Source: Streptomyces sp. DH-12 (GTDB taxonomy: Bacteria > Actinomycetota > Actinomycetes > Streptomycetales > Streptomycetaceae). From it: a stretch of DNA of 64,000 bases. The DNA lies in assembly GCF_002899455.1 (NCBI RefSeq), contig NZ_PPFB01000001.1:5851001-5915000 (forward strand), given 5' to 3'. The notes under the pieces were generated by a model. That model did no database searches. It saw nothing but the letters and a program-made list of their open reading frames with translations, and was not told the DNA's origin. Position numbers and translations under genes: made by a program. Shown here one piece after another: positions 56,756-64,000 of the stretch (position 1 is its first letter; each line of letters begins with the position of its first letter).

Positions 56756-57901
56756 ATGAGCCACGGCCCCCGGTCCGGCCTCGCCGCGGTGAGCTCCGCG
56801 TTGCTGGCCATGAGCAGGCACCTCGAGGTGCGCGACGTCCTCAAGACGATCGTCGTCTCGGCGCGCGACCTCCTCGACGCCCAGTACGCCGCGCTCGGCG
56901 TGCCCGACGACCACGGGGGCTTCGCCCAGTTCGTGGTGGACGGCGTCAGCGACGAGCAGTGGAAGGCCATCGGCCCCCTGCCGCGCCGGCACGGCATCCT
57001 CGCCGCGATGCTCGACGACGCCGCCCCGCAGCGCCTCGCCGACGTGCGCCGCGACCCCCGCTTCGGGGGCTGGCCCAGCGCCCACCCCGACCTGGTCGAC
57101 TTCCTCGGCCTGCCCGTGCGGGACGGCGACGAGGTGCTCGGCGCCCTGTTCCTCGCCAACAAGAGGCGCCCCAAGCCGGAAGGCGCCTGCGGCTTCACCG
57201 AGGACGACGAGGAACTCCTCGGCATCCTCGCCCAGCACGCCGCCATCGCCCTCACCAACGCCCGCCTCTACGAGCGCAGCCGCGAGCTGACCATCGCAGA
57301 GGAGCGCTCCCGGCTCGCCCACGAGCTGCACGACGCCGTGAGCCAGAAGCTGTTCTCCCTGCGGCTCACCGCCCAGGCCGCCGCCCGTCTCGTGGACCGC
57401 GACCCGGCCCGCGCCAAGGGCGAGCTGCAGCAGGTGGCGGAACTGGCCGCGGAGGCCGCCGACGAACTGCGCGCGGCGGTCGTCGAACTGCGCCCCGCCG
57501 CCCTCGACGAGGACGGGCTGGCCGCCACCCTGCGCACCCAGGTGCAGGTGCTCGACCGCGCCCAGAGCGCGCGCGTCACCTTCACCGGACACGGTGTGCG
57601 CGCCCTGCCCGCGGCCCAGGAGGAGGCGATGCTGCGGGTGGCCCAGGAGGCACTGCACAACGCCCTGCGCCACTCCGGCGGGAAGCACGTCGACGTGACC
57701 CTGGAGCGGCGCGGCAACGGGGCGGTCCTGCGGGTCGGCGACGACGGCAGCGGCTTCGACCCGCACGCCGTCCGCCGCGCGGGCCGCCACCTGGGCCTGG
57801 TCTCCATGCGGGACCGGGCGAGCGGGGTCGGCGGCAGGCTGACCGTGGAATCGGCGCCCGGCAAGGGCACCGTCATCGAGATGGAGGTCCCCGGTGGCTG
57901 A
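56756..57901 (+). CDS. GAF-domain sensor histidine kinase (NarX/DesK type)
   Basis: 381 residues. GAF domain at about 15-170 (RDVLKTIVVSARDLLDAQYAALGV ... GLPVRDGDEVLGALFLANK), a dimerisation-phosphoacceptor region with the HPK7-type motif ERSRLAHELHDAVSQKLFSLRL (His about 192), and an HATPase domain with VAQEALHNALRHS, GDDGSGFD and GLVSMRDRA. Soluble; the GAF domain may sense small molecules or redox. It overlaps the response regulator by eight bases. ATG 56756. Confidence 0.93.
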   Translation: MSHGPRSGLAAVSSALLAMSRHLEVRDVLKTIVVSARDLLDAQYAALGVPDDHGGFAQFVVDGVSDEQWKAIGPLPRRHGILAAMLDDAAPQRLADVRRDPRFGGWPSAHPDLVDFLGLPVRDGDEVLGALFLANKRRPKPEGACGFTEDDEELLGILAQHAAIALTNARLYERSRELTIAEERSRLAHELHDAVSQKLFSLRLTAQAAARLVDRDPARAKGELQQVAELAAEAADELRAAVVELRPAALDEDGLAATLRTQVQVLDRAQSARVTFTGHGVRALPAAQEEAMLRVAQEALHNALRHSGGKHVDVTLERRGNGAVLRVGDDGSGFDPHAVRRAGRHLGLVSMRDRASGVGGRLTVESAPGKGTVIEMEVPGG

Positions 57902-58535
57902 CGCGATCAAGGTGCTGCTGGTCGACGACCACCAGGTGGTCCGGCGCGGTCTGCGCACCTTCCTCGAGGTGCAGGACGACATCGAGGTCGTCGGCGAGGC
58001 CGCGGACGGCGCGGAGGGGGTCGCCCTGGCGGGGGAGCTCCAGCCCGACGTCATCCTCATGGACGTGAAGATGCCGGGCGTGGACGGCGTGGAGGCGCTG
58101 CGCCGGCTGCGTGAGCTCGACCACCGGGCCCGGGTGCTGATCGTCACCAGTTTCACCGAGCAGCGCACGGTGGTCCCCGCCCTGCGCGCGGGCGCCGCCG
58201 GCTACGTGTACAAGGACATCGACCCCGACGCGCTGGCCGGCGCCATCCGCTCCGTGCACGCCGGGCACGTGCTGCTCCAGCCGGAGGTGGCGGGCGCGCT
58301 GCTGTCCCAGGAGGAGAGCGGTCCCGGCACGGGACGCGCGGGTTCGCTCACCGAGCGGGAGCGCGAGGTGCTCGGGCTGATCGCGGACGGCCGAGCCAAC
58401 CGGGAGATCGCCCGCGCCCTCGTGCTCTCCGAGAAGACGGTGAAGACGCATGTGTCGAACATCCTGATGAAGCTCGACCTGGCGGACCGCACCCAGGCCG
58501 CGCTGTGGGCCGTACGGCACGGTCTCAGCGGGTGA
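57894..58535 (+). CDS. NarL/LuxR-type response regulator
   Basis: 213 residues from GTG 57894. Receiver domain (about 6-120) with DDH, phosphoacceptor Asp in VILMDVKMPGVDG (about D57), and Lys in AGYVYKDI; LuxR-type HTH at about 150-210 (LTEREREVLGLIADGRANREIARALVLSEKTVKTHVSNILMKL). It is the partner of the upstream kinase. The next gene on the same strand is a chaplin gene 158 bp downstream, so aerial development is a possible target, but this is only proximity. Confidence 0.94.
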   Translation: MADAIKVLLVDDHQVVRRGLRTFLEVQDDIEVVGEAADGAEGVALAGELQPDVILMDVKMPGVDGVEALRRLRELDHRARVLIVTSFTEQRTVVPALRAGAAGYVYKDIDPDALAGAIRSVHAGHVLLQPEVAGALLSQEESGPGTGRAGSLTEREREVLGLIADGRANREIARALVLSEKTVKTHVSNILMKLDLADRTQAALWAVRHGLSG

Positions 58536-58693
58536 TCACCGACGTCCGCCATCACCCGGAAGGTTCCCCTCCGGTGCGAGATTCATACCGTAGGGGGAAT
58601 GCCCCGCGGAGGGCCGTATCGCTTGCCGGCGCCGCGCGTTGCCCAGTGCGGACCGCGGCGCCTGCCGCGGTCGTCGCAAGGAGGGCTCGGAAA

Positions 58694-58939
58694 GTGAAGA
58701 ACCTGAAGAAGGCAGCGGCCGTGACGATGGTGGCCGGCGGTCTGCTCGCCGCCGGCACGGGCATGGCCTCCGCCACCGAGGGCAGCCACGCGGACGGCAA
58801 GGCCGTGGGCTCCCCGGGCGTCGTCTCCGGCAACCTCGTCCAGATCCCGGTCGACGTCCCGGTCAACGTGTCGGGCAACAGCGTCAACGTCATCGGCGTC
58901 CTGAACCCGGCCTTCGGCAACGTCGCCGTCAACGACTGA
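58694..58939 (+). CDS. chpE: short chaplin without cysteines (ChpE type)
   Basis: A secreted hydrophobic surface protein. 81 residues from GTG 58694 with GGAGGG upstream: signal peptide KNLKKAAAVTMVAGGLLAAGTGMASA, then one chaplin domain with GKAVGSPGVVSGNLVQIPVD and NSVNVIGVLNPAFGN. The two cysteines of most chaplins are absent, a feature of ChpE, whose signal peptide starts the same way. Chaplins lower surface tension and coat aerial hyphae. No sortase motif. Confidence 0.9.
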   Translation: MKNLKKAAAVTMVAGGLLAAGTGMASATEGSHADGKAVGSPGVVSGNLVQIPVDVPVNVSGNSVNVIGVLNPAFGNVAVND

Positions 58940-59043
58940 CGCCTCCCGCCGCCGGCCCCGGCCGCCCGCCCCCACCCGGCGCCGGGGCTCGCCCCTGTCC
59001 AGGGACCGCGCCGAGGACCGGCCCCCAGGGCCCGCGTCCGGGC

Positions 59044-59832
59044 TCAGCGCCCCCCGCGCTCCTCCACGAACGCGTTGTACGCGGCCACCAGCGCCCGCCG
59101 GGCCGTCCGCTCCACCGGCCGCAGCGCCAGCGCCCGCGCCGACATCTCCGACGCGCTCACCGCGCCGCCGTGCCCGTGCTCCGTCGCCAGCGACACCAGC
59201 GCGCCCACCCGCTGCGCCAGCTCCAGCACCCGCACCGCGCGCGGCGGATACCCCGGCGCCAGCACGTCCCGCCCCCGCGACGCCATGGCCCGCGCCCGGT
59301 ACGCGTCGATCGCCGCCTCCGCGACCGGACCCGACCCGGCCACGTCCAGCCGCGTCAGCACCTCCGTCGCCTCCCGCAGCGCCTCCGCCAGCTCCCGCTC
59401 CGCCTCACCCAGCGACGGCACGTCGGCGGGCGGCGCCTCCCGCACCGGCAGACAGTGCCACAGGACCTCCACATGCACATCGCCCTCGGGCCCGGCCTCC
59501 GTCACCTCCGGGACCAGCCCCAGCGCCGCCCCCTGGCACACCACGGCCTCCCCGGCCTCCAGCGCCCGCGCGTTGAACTCCGGCGGGCCGCTCAGCCCCA
59601 GCGGATGCCCCGGCGCCGGCAACGCCACCCGCAGCCCCGACACCCCGAGCCCCCGCAGCCGCCCCAGGGCCAGCGTCAGCCCCACCGGCGCCTGCTCCCC
59701 GGGCACCCCCTCCACCCGGTGCACCGCGTCCTCCCCGACGGCGGCGAGGACCGCCTCGTCCGGGGAGACGAGTCCGGCAAGAAGGGCGTTGCCCCAAGCG
59801 GCGAGACGACCGGAGCGTGGTTCCGAGAGCAT
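59044..59832 (-). CDS. conserved hypothetical protein, two-part
   Basis: 262 residues, not recognised. The N-terminal part (about 1-130) has alternating strands and helices (SGRLAAWGNALLAGLVSPDEAV, VGLTLALGRLRGLGVSGLRVALPAPG), and the C-terminal part is helical and Ala/Arg-rich (AAIDAYRARAMASRGRDVL ... ARRALVAAYNAFVEE). No signal peptide or membrane segment. Streptomyces genomes carry such proteins beside an ABC ATPase gene. Convergent with chpE, divergent from the ATPase with 164 bp between. Confidence 0.75.
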   Translation of the reverse strand: MLSEPRSGRLAAWGNALLAGLVSPDEAVLAAVGEDAVHRVEGVPGEQAPVGLTLALGRLRGLGVSGLRVALPAPGHPLGLSGPPEFNARALEAGEAVVCQGAALGLVPEVTEAGPEGDVHVEVLWHCLPVREAPPADVPSLGEAERELAEALREATEVLTRLDVAGSGPVAEAAIDAYRARAMASRGRDVLAPGYPPRAVRVLELAQRVGALVSLATEHGHGGAVSASEMSARALALRPVERTARRALVAAYNAFVEERGGR

Positions 59833-59996
59833 GCGTACACCTTAGACAGCACCCGGAAACCGGACCGATGGAATGTCCGGGTCGACCGGTGGCGTAGATT
59901 TCATGAGGGGCTCCCGCCCACGGGTGCGGCGGACCGACCCACCAGGCGTACGCGACAGCCGAGACCGGCCACACTGCAAGGGGAGACAAGGCGCTC

Positions 59997-60794
<798 letters not shown>

Positions 60795-60890
60795 ACCGCA
60801 CCACCCCGCGCACAACACCCGGCACGGCACGGCCCGTTCGGCCGACCGGTGCCCTGTCCGTGACCGGGTGCGCGGTTCTACCATGACGTC

Positions 60891-61322
60891 GTGGACATCG
60901 ACGCATGGCTGTGGTGGCTGATCGGCGCGGCGGCACTCGGCATCGGGCTCGTGATCACCGCGATGCCCGAACTCGGCATGCTCGCGGTGGGCGCCGTCGC
61001 CGCGGCACTGGTCTCCGGCATCTTCGGCGGCGGCGCCGTCGCCCAGGTCGCGGTCTTCGCCGTCGTCTCGACCGCGCTGATCGCCGTCGTCCGCCCCATC
61101 GCCCGCAGACACCGGTCCCAGCGGCCCGAACTCGTCACCGGCGTCGACGCCCTGAAGGGGAGGCAGGCCGTCGTCCTCGAACGCGTCGACGGCAGCGGCG
61201 GCCGCATCAAACTGGCGGGCGAGGTCTGGTCCGCCCGCGCGCTCGACGCGGGCCGCTCCTACGAGGCCGGCCAGGAGGTCGACGTCGTGGACATCGAGGG
61301 GGCCACCGCGATCATCATGTGA
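60891..61322 (+). CDS. NfeD family membrane protein
   Basis: 143 residues: three hydrophobic helices (WLWWLIGAAALGIGLVI, MLAVGAVAAALVSGIFGG and VAQVAVFAVVSTALIAVV) and a C-terminal OB-fold domain (about 80-143, GVDALKGRQAVVLERV ... GQEVDVVDIEGATAIIM). NfeD proteins pair with SPFH or flotillin-like proteins; one follows 158 bp downstream. GTG at 60891 lies just after a TACCAT box, so it may be leaderless. Confidence 0.92.
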   Translation: MDIDAWLWWLIGAAALGIGLVITAMPELGMLAVGAVAAALVSGIFGGGAVAQVAVFAVVSTALIAVVRPIARRHRSQRPELVTGVDALKGRQAVVLERVDGSGGRIKLAGEVWSARALDAGRSYEAGQEVDVVDIEGATAIIM

Positions 61323-61480
61323 TCCCGCACCTCCCGTACGACACAACCGGTGCGAACACGCCCCCGGTTGGCCCCGCGGTCTGACAGACTCGACCAGCAA
61401 GATCTACAACCGCACGACCGTGCACAGGCACAACGACCTGCCATAGGCGCCGAGGCTAAGAAGGGTTCGGGGAACCGACG

Positions 61481-62437
61481 ATGGAACCGGTCATCATCGT
61501 CCTGATCATCCTGGTGGTGTTGGTCTTCATCGCCCTGATCAAGACGATCCAAGTCATCCCACAGGCCAGCGCCGCCATCGTCGAGCGCTTCGGCCGCTAC
61601 ACGCGGACGCTCAACGCGGGCCTCAACATCGTCGTCCCGTTCATCGACACCATCCGCAACCGCATCGACCTCCGCGAGCAGGTCGTCCCCTTCCCGCCGC
61701 AGCCGGTGATCACCCAGGACAACCTGGTCGTCAACATCGACACCGTCATCTACTACCAGGTGACCGACGCCCGGGCCGCCACCTACGAGGTCGCCAGCTA
61801 CATCCAGGCCATCGAGCAGCTCACCGTCACCACCCTGCGCAACATCATCGGCGGCATGGACCTGGAACGGACCCTCACCTCCCGCGAGGAGATCAACGCG
61901 GCCCTGCGCGGCGTCCTCGACGAGGCCACCGGCAAGTGGGGCATCCGCGTCAACCGCGTCGAGCTCAAGGCCATCGAACCGCCCACCTCCATCCAGGACT
62001 CGATGGAGAAGCAGATGCGCGCCGACCGCGACAAGCGCGCCGCCATCCTCCAGGCCGAGGGCGTCCGGCAGTCCGAGATCCTGCGCGCCGAGGGCGAGAA
62101 GCAGTCCCAGATCCTGCGCGCCGAAGGTGAGGCCAAGGCCGCCGCGCTGCGCGCCGAGGGCGAGGCCCAGGCCGTCCGCACGGTCTTCGAGGCCATCCAC
62201 GCCGGCGACCCGGACCAGAAACTGCTCTCCTACCAGTACCTCCAAATGCTCCCGAAGATCGCCGAGGGCGACGCCAACAAGCTCTGGATCGTCCCCAGCG
62301 AGATCGGCGACGCCCTCAAGGGCCTCTCCGGCGCGGTCGGCAACTTCGGGGCCATGGGCGGCGCCCCCGGCGGCGGCAACGGCACCACCGTCAACGTCCC
62401 CGCCCAGGAGCGCCGCGAGAAGCCCACCATCGACTGA
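61481..62437 (+). CDS. SPFH/band 7 family protein (QmcA/HflK-like)
   Basis: 318 residues: one N-terminal membrane helix (VIIVLIILVVLVFIALI, about 3-20), the SPFH domain (about 24-190: IPQASAAIVERFGRYTRTLNAGLNIVVPFIDTI ... REQVVPFPPQPVITQDNLVV), a coiled coil of Ala/Glu repeats (AEGVRQSEILRAEGEKQSQ) and a Gly-rich tail. Such proteins form membrane microdomains and influence proteases. It follows NfeD; the two form a functional pair known in many bacteria. Its TGA is the left end of a 79-bp inverted repeat. Confidence 0.93.
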   Translation: MEPVIIVLIILVVLVFIALIKTIQVIPQASAAIVERFGRYTRTLNAGLNIVVPFIDTIRNRIDLREQVVPFPPQPVITQDNLVVNIDTVIYYQVTDARAATYEVASYIQAIEQLTVTTLRNIIGGMDLERTLTSREEINAALRGVLDEATGKWGIRVNRVELKAIEPPTSIQDSMEKQMRADRDKRAAILQAEGVRQSEILRAEGEKQSQILRAEGEAKAAALRAEGEAQAVRTVFEAIHAGDPDQKLLSYQYLQMLPKIAEGDANKLWIVPSEIGDALKGLSGAVGNFGAMGGAPGGGNGTTVNVPAQERREKPTID

Positions 62438-62513
62438 GACCCGCCCCCGGACGCACACGGTCCCCGCACCCCTCAGGGGCGCGGGGACCGTGTGCGTCCG
62501 GGGGCGGGTCTCA
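62435..62513. terminator. 79-bp inverted repeat spanning both stop codons of convergent genes
   Basis: Arms 62435-62473 and 62475-62513 are 39 bp each with one mismatch and a one-base loop. The outermost TGA of each arm is the stop codon of the SPFH gene (plus) and of the HNH gene (minus). It can act as terminator for both. Confidence 0.85.
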
Positions 62514-63017
62514 GGCAGCCTCCAGCGCCAGCCAGTCAGGCAGCGCCTCGAAGTCGTCCCTGGCGAGCGCCAGCAGCATCGCGTCCGCCGGCGTCGGCTC
62601 GTACGGCTCACGCAGCAGCGGCATCCCCGCCTGCTCCGGCGTCCGGTCGGCCTTGCGGTGGTTGTCCTCCGCGCACGACGCCACCGTGTTCAGCCAGGTG
62701 TCCTGCCCGCCGAGCGACCGCGGCACCACGTGGTCCACGGTCGTCGCCCTGCGCCCGCAGTACGCGCACCGGTGACGGTCCCTCACCAGCACACCCCGCC
62801 TCGACCACGGCGCACGTCTTCGGAACGGCACCCGCACGTACTGGCAGAGCCTGATCACCCGGGGCGCCGGTATGTCGACCGCGGCTCCCCGCATCCGCAG
62901 TTCGGGGTGGGCCTGCTCGACGACGGCCTTGTCCTGGAGCACCAGAACGACGGCTCGGTTCAGCGTCACCGTCGACAACGGCTCGAAGCTCGCGTTCAGC
63001 ACCAGCGTGTCCCGCAT
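62511..63017 (-). CDS. HNH endonuclease family protein
   Basis: 168 residues from ATG 63017 with GGGAGG upstream. The HNH core runs from about 95: CAYCGRRATTVDHVVPRSLGGQDTWLNTVASCAEDNHRKADRT, with CxxC zinc ligands, the catalytic His in VDHVVPRS, Asn in WLNTV and a second CxxxN/H ligand. N-terminal region LVLNASFEPLSTVTLNRAVVLVLQDKA is a conserved actinobacterial extension. Found singly in most Streptomyces; the cellular role is unknown. No phage or restriction genes nearby. Confidence 0.92.
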   Translation of the reverse strand: MRDTLVLNASFEPLSTVTLNRAVVLVLQDKAVVEQAHPELRMRGAAVDIPAPRVIRLCQYVRVPFRRRAPWSRRGVLVRDRHRCAYCGRRATTVDHVVPRSLGGQDTWLNTVASCAEDNHRKADRTPEQAGMPLLREPYEPTPADAMLLALARDDFEALPDWLALEAA

Positions 63018-63224
63018 ACCAGCCCACCTCCCGTGCGCACCGGCCCGCCCCTCGGCGAGCTGGAACAACTCTGGCCGGGCACACCGAGATGGACAACGCA
63101 ATATCCGCTGCTCCCACGGGAGACGACCCCCGGGGATCCCGGCGGAAAAAATGCCCGCCCCTGATCAATTCCAAGACCAGGGGCGGGCAAACGTCCCGGA
63201 CACGTCCGGCGTCGCGCGGAGGAC

Positions 63225-63764
63225 TCAGGACTCCGCGGGCACCTCGTACTCACCGATCAGCTGCGCGCGCGCGATCGTGTGGAACCGCAGGTTGAAACCG
63301 ACCACGGCAGGAGAGGCGTCCGCGTCCGGACCCAGCTTCTCCTGGTCCACGGCGTACACCGTGAACACGTACCGGTGTGGACCGTCACCGGGCGGCGGAG
63401 CGGCACCGCCGAACTCCTTGGTGCCGTAGTCGTTCCGCGCGTGGACGGCGCCCTCCGGAAGACCCTCGAACGAGCCGCTGCCGGCGCCGGCCGGCAGCTC
63501 GGTCACCGAGACCGGGATGTCGAACACCACCCAGTGCCAGAACCCGCTGCCCGTCGGGGCGTCCGGGTCGTAGCAGGTCACGGCGAAGCTCTTGGTCTCC
63601 GGCGGGAAACCCTCCCACCGCAGGTGCGGCGACGTGTTGCCCGCCGCGTGGACCTGAGCGTCCTTGAGCGTCGCCCCCTCCGTCACATCGTCGCTCGTCA
63701 CCGTGAACGACGGCACGGGCGGATGGAAGTCATGGGGGAGCGGCCGCCGCTTGAGCTCGGTCAC
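63225..63764 (-). CDS. YbhB/YbcL family Raf-kinase-inhibitor-like protein
   Basis: 179 residues from GTG 63764 (GGAGGTAC upstream). PEBP fold: FTVTSDDVTEGATLKDAQVHAAGNTSPHLRWEGFP, then CYDPDAPTGSGFWHWVVFDIP, and the ligand-pocket GPHRYVFTVYAVD, the DPDAP and GPHRY hallmarks of the family. Bacterial members bind anions or act on unknown targets. Cytoplasmic. Separated from the spo0M-like gene by 42 bp on the same strand. Confidence 0.93.
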   Translation of the reverse strand: MTELKRRPLPHDFHPPVPSFTVTSDDVTEGATLKDAQVHAAGNTSPHLRWEGFPPETKSFAVTCYDPDAPTGSGFWHWVVFDIPVSVTELPAGAGSGSFEGLPEGAVHARNDYGTKEFGGAAPPPGDGPHRYVFTVYAVDQEKLGPDADASPAVVGFNLRFHTIARAQLIGEYEVPAES

Positions 63765-63805
63765 CTCGGTACCTCCTGATCGATGACGTTCAGTCGCGAA
63801 CGAGC

Positions 63806-64000
63806 CTAGAACCAGTTGCGCTTGGAACCGACCTCCGACAGCCACTGGTTCAGGTACGCCGCCCAGTCGGTCCCCTGGTAGTCGTTCAGCCCCACCTGGA
63901 AGGAGCGGAAGGTGTCGCTGCCCTCGCTGAACAGGCCCGGCTTCTTGTCCATCTCCAGCACGACGTCCATCGCCTGCTCGTCGGCGACGAAGCTCAGCTC
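63806..64000 (-). CDS. SpoOM-like sporulation-control protein, C-terminal part
   Basis: Only the last 64 residues are in the window: ELSFVADEQAMDVVLEMDKK, then GLFSEGSDTFRSFQV and the C-terminus LNDYQGTDWAAYLNQWLSEV ... NWF, ending TAG at 63806-63808. This resembles the C-terminus of the SpoOM family, which in Bacillus affects sporulation through Spo0A control; Streptomyces homologues are stress proteins. The 5' part lies beyond position 64000. The frame was read by direct translation from the stop. Confidence 0.78.
   Translation of the reverse strand, partial: ELSFVADEQAMDVVLEMDKKPGLFSEGSDTFRSFQVGLNDYQGTDWAAYLNQWLSEVGSKRNWF

Overview
The window is a chromosomal segment of a high-GC actinomycete, almost certainly a Streptomyces. 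The evidence is roughly 72% GC with strong third-position GC bias, many GTG/TTG starts and ATGA/GTGA overlaps, a cysteine-less chaplin (ChpE type), a pitH2-like phosphate transporter with a PHO box, a Gbn-type small DNA-binding protein, a SpoOM-type sporulation protein, and many streptomycete-conserved small proteins. No rRNA, tRNA, insertion sequence, prophage or CRISPR array was seen. The window reads as core chromosome with local rearrangements made by short repeats.

Layout. 1-10475 (minus): a late aerobic cobalamin operon led by a B12 riboswitch, then a 26-codon leader ORF, cbiB, cobQ, cobN, a fused ChlI/ChlD-type chelatase subunit, cobO and cobB (cobB runs off the left edge). 10622-12197: pitH2 with a small membrane partner behind a PHO box. 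12293-19468: aldolase, alpha/beta hydrolase, a conserved unknown, a VOC protein, an ABC-F ATPase with a probable leaderless mini-ORF, and gbn behind a dense GATC cluster. 19574-23640: a crotonase, then an alkaline-shock (Asp23/AmaP) cluster. 23880-31468 (minus): SDR, GH15, SURF1, DEDDh exonuclease-BRCT, CopD-like protein and a CoA transferase. 31571-34688 (minus): two tandem secreted subtilases. 34968-39522: DUF485/acetate symporter pair, moaA, three small proteins. 39591-43926 (minus): tyrS and the TldD/TldE pair. 44240-45717: fabG-fabI. 45825-50822: GntR regulator and divergent MFS transporter, a minisatellite, small membrane proteins, SixA-like phosphatase, serB. 51051-58535: FHA-FHA-ABC transporter, secreted SLT protein, QueA-like enzyme with an SDR, GAF kinase and NarL regulator. 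58694-64000: chaplin, ABC ATPase, NfeD-SPFH pair, HNH nuclease, PEBP protein and the end of a spo0M-like gene.

How genes work together. The cob operon is transcribed as one unit with 1-7 bp overlaps and is gated by B12. The Asp23 cluster is translationally coupled and looks like a membrane-anchored envelope-stress complex. FabG and FabI are the two reductive steps of fatty acid elongation. TldD and TldE are the two halves of one protease. NfeD and the SPFH protein form a familiar membrane-microdomain pair.

Most unusual points: (1) a dispersed GC-rich Streptomyces repeat read in frame as the interdomain linker of CobB; (2) a relative of that repeat between tldD and tldE, flanked by 33-bp direct repeats that copy the start region and create a coupled 29-codon ORF; (3) six GATC sites in 88 bp upstream of gbn; (4) a P10-family protein that looks like two degenerate Asp23 domains; (5) a 79-bp inverted repeat whose ends are the stop codons of two convergent genes; (6) three tandem 13-bp repeats upstream of the acetate symporter operon. 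All functional statements come from reading the sequence; no database search was run.
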